Assembly: GCA_900073065.1 (NCBI GenBank)
Contig: FJOG01000039.1
Location: 353,330 to 417,329 of the forward strand
DNA from: Phialocephala subalpina
Lineage: Eukaryota; Ascomycota; Leotiomycetes; Helotiales; Mollisiaceae
Reading direction: 5' to 3'
Length of the DNA stretch: 64,000 bases
A program made the translations under genes and the position numbers. A model generated the notes under the pieces. It made no database searches. It was not told where the DNA came from and saw only the letters and a list, made by a program, of their open reading frames with translations. This document shows positions 1-9,355 of the stretch, one piece after another. Position 1 is the stretch's first letter. Each line of letters begins with the position of its first letter.

Positions 1-137
1 AAAAAACTTCGAACCTTTCTCCATGTTCCATCCTCGATCTTCAACACAACACCACTTCGCCTCCGCACACTGCGCAAAACTTCACACAGCAAAGCAATCA
101 TACACCACTTACTTACTTGCACTCAACTATTGACACA

Positions 138-1365
138 ATGGAAAACCACAAGTCTCCCGCTGATAATGAAGAGCGCAAAGCTCCACCTCCACCTCCTTCT
201 CGAAACCAAACTCTGGCCCAGCCTACCAATAGCACAAGGGCCACTCCTCCTCTTCCCGCAGCGGCCACTACAGGTGCTTCCTCTGCAATGACAGCTAAAG
301 CCCCTCGGAAGAAAGGACCTCCGCGCAAGCTCAAGTTCTTGACAAAGGTGGAATGGACTAGGCTGAGCGACGTGACTGAAGGATACACCAATGATCTCTC
401 CGATGACCAGATCGAACAACTCCTGGATGAATTTGTTGACGACAAGGGCAAGAGAAAGTATGACGGAAAGAAGCTCGTGGTACGTAATTCCTTGACAATT
501 GTGAAACTGTACTGACTTCCGAGAAGAAGAGTTTCTGGGACAAGAAGAGGAAGGCAGATGGCCGTGCTGCAACGCCGGTTGTTAGTAAGAATGACTTCGG
601 AGATGAGGAGGAAGGTGATGATATGCCTAAAAATTCCACTGTAAGTTTCGGATCTCCTAGCGTTTCGCAGAACATCAGCTGATGGCTTACAGGATCCATC
701 TCGAGGACGTCCCAACAACGCGACCCAACCTACATCTCAACCAGTGCTGTTACCAGGAAACATTGCCAATCTTCGGGCGCAATATGCTCGATATCCGCCG
801 CCAAGGGTTCCTCCTTGGGATACAATTGCTGAGAACGTTGGCTTGTCGCGCTTGGCGGTTCAAGCGTGGTTCTACAACGAAACGGAGGTAAGGAGGCAAG
901 CCTTGCAATCCATGAATGCGGGTCCGGCGATGGGCGCTGGCCTCCCAGCACCTGCGATGCTCCGGCCACCTGCGCCGACAGGCTTCGAGGTGGCTGCTTC
1001 TTTTCAGGCCACACCGACGATGGTAACTCCGCCAATTGTACCACAAGTACCGACAGCCTTCCCACCGTTCCAGACTGGTATGACAATGGGCGCCTCTCCA
1101 ACCCTTCCACCTGCCCCTTCAGGTCCCGTGGGTCCAAGACCACCCTCTACCATTGGGAGCAACAGCGTGAGTCTTTCTTGGAATGGAAACCTAGTCGCCG
1201 ATGACTGACAACACCTATAGGATGACGTGGATGTTCTGGCCGCTATGGTCAGCAGACTTTTCAGCGCTGCAGCGTCTGTTTCGGTATGAATCTTAATCAG
1301 CGAATTGTTTGGATGCCTGAAAACTAACGATCAGTCAGGGTTCCGAAGACGAGGGGGATGGTTAG
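138..1365 (+). CDS. Homeodomain-like nuclear protein, 5 exons
   Basis: Proposed exons are 138-479, 524-640, 693-1166, 1221-1283 and 1339-1365, all joined in phase 0 and giving 340 residues. The start is the first ATG of the frame (M-E-N-H-K). The N-terminal third is Pro/Ala-rich, followed by a basic stretch (APRKKGPPRK). Around residues 173-222 is a helix-turn-helix resembling a divergent homeobox: LRAQYARYP, then IAENVGLSR, then a recognition helix reading VQAWFYNETEVRR, which keeps the homeodomain W-F-x-N core. The rest is Pro/Ala/Thr-rich low complexity ending in a short acidic tail (GSEDEGDG). The likely role is DNA binding in the nucleus; target and pathway are unknown. The first intron's acceptor (about 523) is the weakest junction. 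The homeodomain assignment rests on the W-F-x-N helix and spacing only, so it is moderately supported. Confidence 0.65.
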
Positions 1366-3396
1366 GTCGTTATGGACTTTGGCGGCGAGCTTGGACAACA
1401 TCGGGCATACCCGTACGAAAATAGGTGCGGAGGAGAATATCGAAGGAAGAACACTAGGTGAGAAACAAAGGAGCAAACAGAAGAGTAAAGCATGAAGAAA
1501 GCAAAGCGTAGTTGCGGGGAAATGTTAGAGTACATAGCAAGCAAAGTGAAGCAAGAATGAACCAGTCACCTTCACCATCATACTCCGATCAAGACAACCT
1601 AATGCAAAAGCGTCCGAATAACATATGGACTTGGAATGTGATGCCAGAGCCTCGCTGGAGTGTACAACCAAGGGGGAGAACTTGCGACTTGACATAAGTA
1701 CCGAATAGTTCTCAGTACATAACAGTCTGTTTGTGGATGATAACTTCCGGAACGAAGGTGAAGCTGAAATAAAGACATCATCTGCAATCTCGGGGTGCTG
1801 AGATAGAAATGTACGGCTTAAAGTGAGAACATAAGAACCGAAACAAGTGCTGAATCGCTTTCAACAACTGGCAGACTTTGTACAAGCTTCGGGGAGCTAG
1901 GTAGCGATGTTGACGAGAACAATTCATCGCTTGTATTTCAAACTTTGTTATTGTCAGCCAAAATTCGATGACGAAGTAGGGGCTTGAAAGCAAGTAGAGA
2001 GTTTTGCGGGCTTTTTTTCCTTGAAAAGGCAGAAGAAAGGTAAGAAGAAACAAAAGATTTGAGAGCTGTGGTTTCAGCTTCAGCTTTGTTGCCGTGGCCA
2101 ATTTCCCCGTTGTGAAGTCTCTAAAGTCGAGGCAACTACTATCAGCATCTCCAACCTACTTGCGTTTCAGTGTAACGATTAGTTGAGATCGCGGGACTAG
2201 GCATCTTGGTGACGTTGGCAGTGATTCCACAATTGTAGCTGCCTCCGATTAACATCCTCGCGTAAGATAATACTCAATGCCAAGGAAGATCCCCAAAGTT
2301 GGATATCCACAAACAGGGTAGAGAATGTTGCTAGAAGCAATGTTGATTCAGTTGGCGAGTCAGCGACTCCATGAAACGCTGCACTAGAGTGGCCTCAAGG
2401 TTGTCCCCGAACAAATGACATGTCTGTACTGCTGTGCTCTGTAAACGATCTCAAAATGCTTGGGTCGGTACTCCCAGACTCCGCATCGCCAACAAAGAGT
2501 GTTATCAACAATCTAGTTATCACACCAGGTCATCCCAGTGCGTCAAGAGACGGTGCCGTCTCTCGGTGGCTAGGCGATTCCAAAAGGGAAGCAGTTCTAG
2601 AAGCAGAAAGAGAAGGAGAATACCGACACGAAAGGAACTTCTGTTGTAAACGCTGGAGGTAAGCCCGACGTCTCTGATTCTGGGCCTTGATGTAAGCTTG
2701 CTCGCGCTTCTCAGCATACGGTCTGCTGATTTGTACTTGTGGAAATAACGACAGGCCTTGAAGTCAGATCATACAAGTCAACCACAAAAAGCGTCTTGCA
2801 CCACATAATGGTAGAGAGTGAGAGAAAATTTGACTGCTTTCGAGACCGACTTTAGTCATTCAAAACTAGAAATGGACACAGTGAGGCGAGGGTCGAATTG
2901 GCAGGCAAGACCCACGAGACTAACAACAATCGAGTTGCGTCGAAGAGGCATATTGAGAATTTAAATGATGAAAGGGTTCAAAAGTCGAGGGCGATATCTT
3001 ACCGTTTTTGAAAGCAAAACAAACATCTCAACAAGCTGATTCAACAGAGACTCATAAGCTCGATGGGAGATTGTCTGCGTGCGTTCGTGCGGAATTTCAA
3101 CAGGCCTAAAGAAAGCAGCACAGAGATGATTAATTAGTCACAGAAGATTGAGACATGTTCGTCGACAGTAAATAGGGGTCACTTTGCAAAGAAATGTAAC
3201 ACAGAAGAATGCTTCAGCATGGACTAAAACTGTAATTGCATCCTTTAATCATCTGTATACTCCATTCTTGAAATGAAAATCTTTAAAATCATCTTTCTGC
3301 GCGACTATTCCTTCGAGGGTCCAATTTGTCCATAAGGCCTACCACCCCCTCGTGTGCCCTGTGCGATTTCGTGCATGGTAGTCGACTCCTTCAAAA
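1366..3396. other. Intergenic, no supported gene
   Basis: About 2 kb between the homeodomain-like gene and the convergent flavin oxidoreductase. It contains only short open frames, the longest ATG-started one being about 80 codons at 2420-2662 on the plus strand with no recognisable motif. I saw no RNA gene, repeat or mobile element. It probably holds the 3' UTRs of both neighbours. Confidence 0.5.
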
Positions 3397-4767
3397 TCAA
3401 AGCTGAGTAGCGACTCTCATAAACTGACTCGGCCACCAGACATCCACACCCAACTTCCACGCAACCTTCAACACCCACTCCGGTTCCCTCAGGAACTGCC
3501 TAGCGACCAGAACAATATCCGCCATGGGATGTTTACCGTCCTTGGTATCGGTCATCTCCTTCGCTGCCTTAGCTTCCTCGTGGATACCGTTCTCGGACTG
3601 GGTGACGGTGTTGGCCTGCTCAACGATGTCTCTCGCCTGTTCTGCTTCCGTGATCATGCCAACCGCGCCGATGAGCAGCTTCAAATTATTGGCATGCACG
3701 GCGTTCCTGATACGGCCGGCGATCTTGACGTGGTAGTCCTTGGTGTTAACGCCGTCTATACGTTGGCCAGGATGGTTGCCGCCGCTACTGACATCCAACA
3801 GGTCAACGCCCAGAGCAGGAAGTTGTATTGCTACCTTGATCGTATCTTCAACATCCCACGATCCTAGTTCCTTGCCTAAATCGGTACCTTCCATAAATTC
3901 GGTTGATGATATGCGAAGGAAAAGAGGCGTACTCGTCGGAATGACATTCCTGATCGCCTCGATAACTTCAAAAAGAAGTCTTGTCCTATTTTCGAAACTA
4001 CCGCCGTATTCATCCGTCCTTCGGTTAGAGATTGGCGACAGGAATTGGTGTAGAAGGTACCCGTGTGCAGCATGGATCTCAATCACGTCAACTCCAGCCC
4101 TCACACTCCTCTCTGCTGCCGTTGCAAAATCCTGCACAATCTCCTTAACTTCTTGCGTCGTCAAAGCCTTAGGAGGCCAGAATCTGCTCTGCTCACTATC
4201 GAAGAAACCATCCCAGGTTTGATTATCTCCTCCAGAAGGACCTTTCACCTCGTCCGGCCAACCACCAATATCTTTTTCAGCGCGTTTGGACTTTCTGCCA
4301 AGCATTGTCGATAGCCAAGGTGCAGCGGTACTACTCTTGCGGCCAGCGTGCGCTAGTTGTATGCCTACGAGAGTACCTTGAGACTTGACAAAGTTGGCAA
4401 CTCGCTTCAAGCCTTCGATTTGCGCATCATCCCACAGACCGGGACAATTTGGTGAGATCCTCCCGTTAGGTTGAACACTTGTAGCTTCAACGAAAACTAG
4501 AGCCGCTCCTTTGATAGCATAATGGCCCAGTGTCGCAACATGCCAGTCCGTTAGGGCACCAATTTCAGGTCCAGATGGCGCTGTAGAATACTGGCACATT
4601 GGTGAGACGATGATGCGGTTGCGGAGAGTGACGTTGCGAATTTGGAGGGGTGTGAATAGCGTGGGTGTTGTCGAGGTGAGCTCCTTTGGAGTGCCGGGCG
4701 AGTGTAGATGTTGCGGTGTAAAGTAGGGTATGTCCGGCACCGGGGTGTTGAGGTTGGATGGAGCCAT
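3397..4767 (-). CDS. NADH:flavin oxidoreductase, Old Yellow Enzyme family (YqjM-like)
   Basis: A single exon of 456 residues. The first ATG of the frame is at 4767 (M-A-P-S-N); the frame is open slightly further upstream but only from a TTG. This is an FMN-dependent ene-reductase TIM barrel that reduces activated C=C bonds with NAD(P)H. Visible family motifs in order are: LRNRIIVSPMCQYS near the N-terminus, whose Cys is typical of the thermophilic-like YqjM/class III branch; GIQLAHAGRKSS; the substrate-binding His pair in IEIHAAHGYLLHQFLSP followed by NRRTDEYGGS; and a late ADIVLVARQFLREPEW segment that binds the FMN phosphate. The length is somewhat above bacterial YqjM because of a 40-residue N-terminal extension and an extra charged stretch near residues 390-410. 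The physiological substrate cannot be read from sequence. It is probably cytosolic, as I see no signal peptide or membrane segment. Confidence 0.93.
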   Translation of the reverse strand: MAPSNLNTPVPDIPYFTPQHLHSPGTPKELTSTTPTLFTPLQIRNVTLRNRIIVSPMCQYSTAPSGPEIGALTDWHVATLGHYAIKGAALVFVEATSVQPNGRISPNCPGLWDDAQIEGLKRVANFVKSQGTLVGIQLAHAGRKSSTAAPWLSTMLGRKSKRAEKDIGGWPDEVKGPSGGDNQTWDGFFDSEQSRFWPPKALTTQEVKEIVQDFATAAERSVRAGVDVIEIHAAHGYLLHQFLSPISNRRTDEYGGSFENRTRLLFEVIEAIRNVIPTSTPLFLRISSTEFMEGTDLGKELGSWDVEDTIKVAIQLPALGVDLLDVSSGGNHPGQRIDGVNTKDYHVKIAGRIRNAVHANNLKLLIGAVGMITEAEQARDIVEQANTVTQSENGIHEEAKAAKEMTDTKDGKHPMADIVLVARQFLREPEWVLKVAWKLGVDVWWPSQFMRVATQL

Positions 4768-4854
4768 TGCGGTAATCAACTGGTTTGCTTGGACAATTGA
4801 GAGGAAGGAAAGGTATTATTATACGCGATATGACTGCAATTGCAATATGGGCAA

Positions 4855-4867
4855 TTTATTTATATAA
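4855..4867 (-). promoter_or_regulatory. Probable TATA element of the flavin oxidoreductase gene
   Basis: Read on the minus strand, the sequence here contains TATATAAATA, about 90-100 bp before the ATG at 4767, the usual distance for a fungal core promoter. The assignment rests on motif and position only. Confidence 0.4.
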
Positions 4868-6461
4868 AGACGTCGCGTTCTCTCACCATGAGATGTCGTG
4901 ATTTTTCCGGGATTGGCTCGGTTGGTGATAAGGTCTCCCCGTTAAGTCCGGTACGGGCCGTAGTCGGCTAGCATCAGTCCCTTTAAGCAGCAGCCTGACA
5001 ACCGCCTCGTACCCTGCTCCACTTATTCAGCTAATCAAAGGTAGATTCTAGCTTTTCAATTATCTTTCTTTTAATTTTGGCAACACAATATCGAAGAGTG
5101 ACTCAGGGGAGATTCAAGATGTAGCTGCTTCTCATACCCAGAGCAGTCAACGAGCATAGTCCGCGAAGACCTCAGCCTAAAGTAAAGGTTGACGTAGCTT
5201 GAAACCCCCAAAAATCCCTCTCGAGTGAAGTCGCACAATTGGAGAAGCTTCTTGGTAAGAATAAAGCTAAATGGAACTCCTTAAAAATGCATAAATTAAT
5301 GAAGCTGAGGAGGTTCAGAAGAGTCTAATGGCTCTATGGAGAAAAGACAAGCAGAGGTGGCGGGCAAGGGAAGGGGTGAAAATGGAAATGTTTCGTCCTA
5401 TAAGCATAGATTGAGTCAGAGTGTAGGAATATCCTTAATTTCATGACATTTGCAATGATACTGTCTTAAGGGGCGAATTTGCTGTGACTGTCTATTTCGT
5501 GCATTTCCATTCTTTGTTTCACGGCTTGGAAGGAAATGAAATATTTCCTAAAACGTCACTTTGTAGGGAAATAAAGATGTCGCATGGATTGGTGACTCTA
5601 TTCTTTGTTTTCTGCTATCATGGTGTTAAGTGCGACAGCGATGGCGGGGTGTATCGAAACGCGCAACTGGAAGTGCAAGGTAAAGCGCAATGGAGATTCG
5701 CTTAGCTTTGCGACTGCCGGCGATTGTCACAGTCACACATACACACAGTTGAACCCAAAAAGTGCAAATAAAACGCGCAACTTTAGATCCATAAATCAAG
5801 GGCCTGGTTCGTAGCTCTATCGGCATCTTTGGATGTGCTTGAACCTCTCGACGGCATTCAAAGTACAGTTTCATGAACTCATGACCTTGGAAGCTGGAGG
5901 TCTTCGATCTTCGGAGAAGGAAGCTACCGAGACATTCTTCGAAGTCGAAAACATTCTACCCGAAAGAATTATATTTACAAGACGTTGAGAGCGGCATTCA
6001 AACATGGCGATTTCATATTCTATGACGTAGATTTGGCGGTATGAGTACTCAACCTGAAATCCTTTTAAGTGGGGCGGCTTGGCTGTCATTCATGTGTGGA
6101 CTTGGCTGAAGAAAAAGAAGACTGTGACAAAGAAGGAGATGGCCGCATTCGAGCCCGTATCAAGCATTAAAACCTCACCTGGTCGATACATCGATATCAA
6201 CGACAGTTTATTTACTTATGATTATCTGATACAGCTTCCGTAATCATTTAGAAAGTGACTTGCATGTCCCACGCACAATTTCAAAAGTAGAAGCTCGACG
6301 AAGCCGCTTAGAGACAGCCTTGATATATAATAGTGAGAAGTATACTTCAGAGAGTTTCAAACTTCAAGTGAAGCTCCTCTCTAATCTTGTAATGCTGAGT
6401 ATCTTGTATATATCTTGATACTCCCCAAAGTGGTCATTCACACAGTCATGACTAGGTAGTT
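4868..6461. other. Intergenic, only weak small ORFs
   Basis: About 1.6 kb with no gene I can support. Overlapping short plus-strand frames lie at 5484-5705 and 5620-5814. The second has an ATG start, 64 codons and a short hydrophobic N-terminus with three cysteines, vaguely like a small secreted protein. Its hydrophobic stretch is too short for a convincing signal peptide and neither frame has a recognisable domain. Confidence 0.4.
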
Positions 6462-6597
6462 AAGAAAGCCGCTACGGCTTACTGAAGGCACGTGCTGCCA
6501 CACTAACGGCTCTTCCCTCCGTCGAGGAGGATATAATGGCTCCCACAACGAGATCGCTGCGCAGAACGCGAACCTGATACTGGAAGCTTCTTCGACG
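6462..6597 (+). repeat. Duplicated promoter block, copy A
   Basis: This segment matches 9069-9199 closely when aligned by eye. Both contain AAGAAAG(C/A)CGCT, ACTGAAG, GTGCT(G/A)CC, then CACACTAACGGC, CTTCC and CTCCG, then GCAGAACGC or ACAGAACGC in the same order. It lies about 180 bp before the ATG of the first of two tandem paralogous genes, and the other copy sits before the second. It is best read as promoter/5' UTR sequence carried along in the tandem gene duplication. Confidence 0.7.
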
Positions 6598-6776
6598 TGC
6601 GCCTATCTCACGAGAATTCTTGATCGGGGGTCTACGTTCTTTGGCTCTGGGTATTCGACTCGACTACGAGAGTAAGAGATAATCCTTCCATAGCCATTCA
6701 TTGGCGTACGGCCTCTTGATAGAGGTATGCTGACAAAGTCTTGCGCAAATCTAGACACTCTATCCCAAGCAGGATC

Positions 6777-8486
6777 ATGGCTCCTCTCCGCCGGCAATCT
6801 AGTCGTGGAGGTAAATCAAAGGACCTTGGCTCTTCTGGCAGCGCACACAATAACCCATCCGATACCCCTACCCCGGACACAAGCGCGCAAGACGTATATG
6901 CTCATGGTACTGCCCAAGGCGCGACGAATCCGCCCCCCAATGTAATTGGCGGTGCGAACGATAGCCACTCGGAGCTTTTGCCTGTTAATGAGGATGGCGA
7001 CTCCGATGTAAAAGGCACAGAGAACAATAAAGGAGACAACTCTGATCATGGCCATGCCGATGATGCTGATGAGAAAGAGGAGGAAGAGGAAGAGGAAGAG
7101 GAAGAGGAAGAGGAAGAGGAAGAGGAAGAGGAAGAGGAAGAGGAAGAGGAAGAGGAAGAGGAAGAGGAAGAGGAAGAGGAAGAGGAAGAGGAAGAGGAAG
7201 AGGAAGAGGAAGAGGAAGAGGAAGAGGAGGAGGAGGAGGATGAGGACAACGATGATGGCCAGCAACCAAATGCAGGAGCGTCAATTCCAGCAAAGATGTT
7301 CAAGCCACGATGCAAGCAGTGCATCAAGAAAGGAAAGGATTGCGGCCGAATTTGGTACAAAGGCCAGGAGTGCGACCTATGCCGAAACAGCATGAAGAAC
7401 TTCAAGAAGAAGCACGAGGCTTGTGTGCCGGAGGATAAAAAGCCTGCTGGGGCGATATATGGCAGAGATAAGAGCAATGAGAAGAAAAGGGTCCCTAAGC
7501 CTAAGAAGGCCGAGCCAAAGTCAAAAGAAGCTGCATCTGAGTCAGAGTCATCACCCTCACCACCTGAGGTAAGTACACTAAGCCCCAAAGGTCGGAGTTA
7601 AGGACAGCGCTCTAACTTTGGATAGAACCCACAAGGACTTCCGGACAATGCATCTGCAGGTCCTTCTTCGAGCAGTGTTCCAACGATTCTTCCAGAAGAT
7701 CCACCTCGACCAAATATCGCTGGCGACGAGGACTTGGCACAATCTCTGCGGCGCCAAGAAATTGAGCATGTAAATAGAACTTGCAAGCGCAAGAGAGTTC
7801 GATTCGAGGGCCACACCCGTGATGAAGATGAGCTTGGCGGTCCTGCTCGTGAGGAAGATATCAGCTTCATGGGCACGAGTTCTGCGCCTCCAGATTTCAA
7901 TCAAACTCATAATCTTGGGAACATGAGGTCTGCATCTGAGAGAATGGCGAGATCCCGCGCTCCTGCTCCTCTCAGATTTGAGCCTCATCCAGAACACGGT
8001 AATCAAGCCATTGCTCGCCAGGAGGCATCGACTTACCACCCTTTCACCCAAAGCCTCACCCAACCTCTTGCTCGCAGTGGCAATGGCTGGACGCTGGACA
8101 CTACCGCCGCTCGAGGCGATACTTGCCGTGGCTCTGGAGACCATGCAAATACCAGAGGTTCTGTTGCAACTCCCCTAGGCATGCATGGCCGTTCTGAACG
8201 AGGCGGCCGAGGCAGTCCCATCCCACCCATCAGAACCTCTCAGACGCGAGAACAAGTATCTCGCTTGCAACGCCTGATCTCCACTCATGAGCAGACTCTT
8301 GATCATCTCAGACGGTTGCAGATCGCTGATGAGGACTTTGCTGAGGCAATGCCGAGGATTCCGGCCGAAGTGGTAGTAGTGCGAACTTGGATTCGAGACC
8401 GTGCAATCATGATCGCGAGATTGCAGCGGAGGCTTGCCCAGAAGAAGGCTGAGCACGATCATCTGAAAGAAGAGCTGGGCGGTTAG
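6777..8486 (+). CDS. Paralogue 1: six-cysteine (Zn2Cys6-like) protein with poly-Glu tract and C-terminal coiled coil
   Basis: Two exons, 6777-7568 and 7626-8486, joined in phase 0, give 550 residues. The start is the first ATG of the frame (M-A-P-L-R-R). Order of parts: a basic, Gly/Ser-rich N-terminus; a pure run of 54 glutamates at residues 101-154; a cysteine motif at residues 179-216 with spacing C-x2-C-x6-C-x9-C-x2-C-x13-C in a basic context, followed by C-x-PEDKK; a Lys/Ser/Pro-rich linker; and a C-terminal helical region with heptad-like leucines (RLQRLISTHEQTLDHLRRLQ). The C-x2-C-x6-C half fits the fungal Zn2Cys6 cluster exactly, but the last spacer is longer than usual and the motif is mid-protein, not N-terminal. 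Nuclear DNA binding is an inference. The next gene downstream has the same layout and a duplicated promoter. I do not recognise a named family. Confidence 0.7.
7077..7238 (+). repeat. GAGGAA microsatellite encoding 54 glutamates
   Basis: A 162-bp, almost perfect run of GAG GAA hexamers, ending in several GAG codons, in frame inside paralogue 1. It encodes an uninterrupted poly-glutamate tract at residues 101-154. Such hexamer runs are prone to length change in steps of two residues. The frame is kept whatever the unit number, so length variation between strains is expected. The other frames of the repeat give spurious poly-Leu, poly-Ser, poly-Pro and Lys-Arg ORFs. Confidence 0.97.
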
Positions 8487-9068
8487 TACACCCCCACAAC
8501 ATTGCCAAAAAAAATAATTCTCGAGTGCAGATGGGGGGAAAGATGAGATTAGCAAGCGGGAGTACCTCCCACCCCAAAAAGTAAAGGTCATAAACTAGTA
8601 GTAACTAAAAGCAATGGATTTTCGTCTCCTAGAACTTATTTCCTCATTCCAATACCCCAGCAATTGTTGTTTGCAGGACTCGTATCCGGCTTTGGGTGCA
8701 GAAAGAATGTTGTGACAAAGAAAGAAGCGAGGGTACCCGGAACTAGATCGAGTAATTCAGCCTCACCTATCAAAACTTTAAACAAATGAACTCTATTAGA
8801 TCAAGACGAGATAAGTTACGGTAGGTTCAATAACAAGACTACAAGTTGACAAGGCCATGTGCCTTTTTTTTAAGAGTAGAATAGTCTTGAGACTGCTTGG
8901 AAATAGTTTCATGTTTGAGTCTTGAGCATTAACACCAGGCTTCAATCCGAGAAGCTTGAACCACATCTGAACATACTCTGTAAGCCTCAAATGGTCCGTT
9001 ACTGAGTAGCTCTCGCCGTTAGCAACAGACTCCGAGGAAAGCAATAGTTCAGATATGATTGGGTTCCC
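8487..9068. other. Intergenic between tandem paralogues
   Basis: About 580 bp between the stop of paralogue 1 and the duplicated promoter block of paralogue 2. I saw no gene, RNA or repeat in it. Confidence 0.5.
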
Positions 9069-9199
9069 AAGAAAGACGCTACTGAAGCATGTGCTACCCA
9101 CACTAACGGCACTTCCCCTCCGATGAGGTGGATCTATTGCTGAATAGCGAGGCCTTCTGCGACAGAACGCAACTTGATTCAAGAGAACTTCCTCGTCGC
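9069..9199 (+). repeat. Duplicated promoter block, copy B
   Basis: Counterpart of 6462-6597, about 2.6 kb away and in the same orientation, with roughly 75-80% identity judged by eye and a few short indels. It precedes paralogue 2. The spacing from block to ATG (about 155 bp here, about 180 bp in copy A) is similar, which supports the chosen starts of both genes. Confidence 0.7.
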
Positions 9200-9355
9200 A
9201 CTACTAGTTCGCAAAACTCTACAGTAAAACGCCTACACTTTAGAGAGAAGAAACGCACCTGGATACTCTACCCAGGAACAAAAGCATGTAAGGCAGAACT
9301 CTTTGTGTATCTCGACTCGCAGAGGCGCAGCTTCTTGATTGAGCTATCTAATCCA

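Noticed and set aside
113..718. Minus-strand ORFs of 113-201 codons opposite the first gene
   Set aside because: Antisense shadows of the homeodomain-like gene; no domain and no splice-consistent extension.
5484..5814. Possible small secreted protein
   Set aside because: Two overlapping short frames; the hydrophobic stretch is too short for a clear signal peptide, and no splice model gives a better protein.
6816..7588. Long minus-strand and alternative-frame ORFs rich in Leu/Phe, Pro/Leu, Ser or Lys/Arg
   Set aside because: They are translations of the GAGGAA microsatellite in other frames, not genes.
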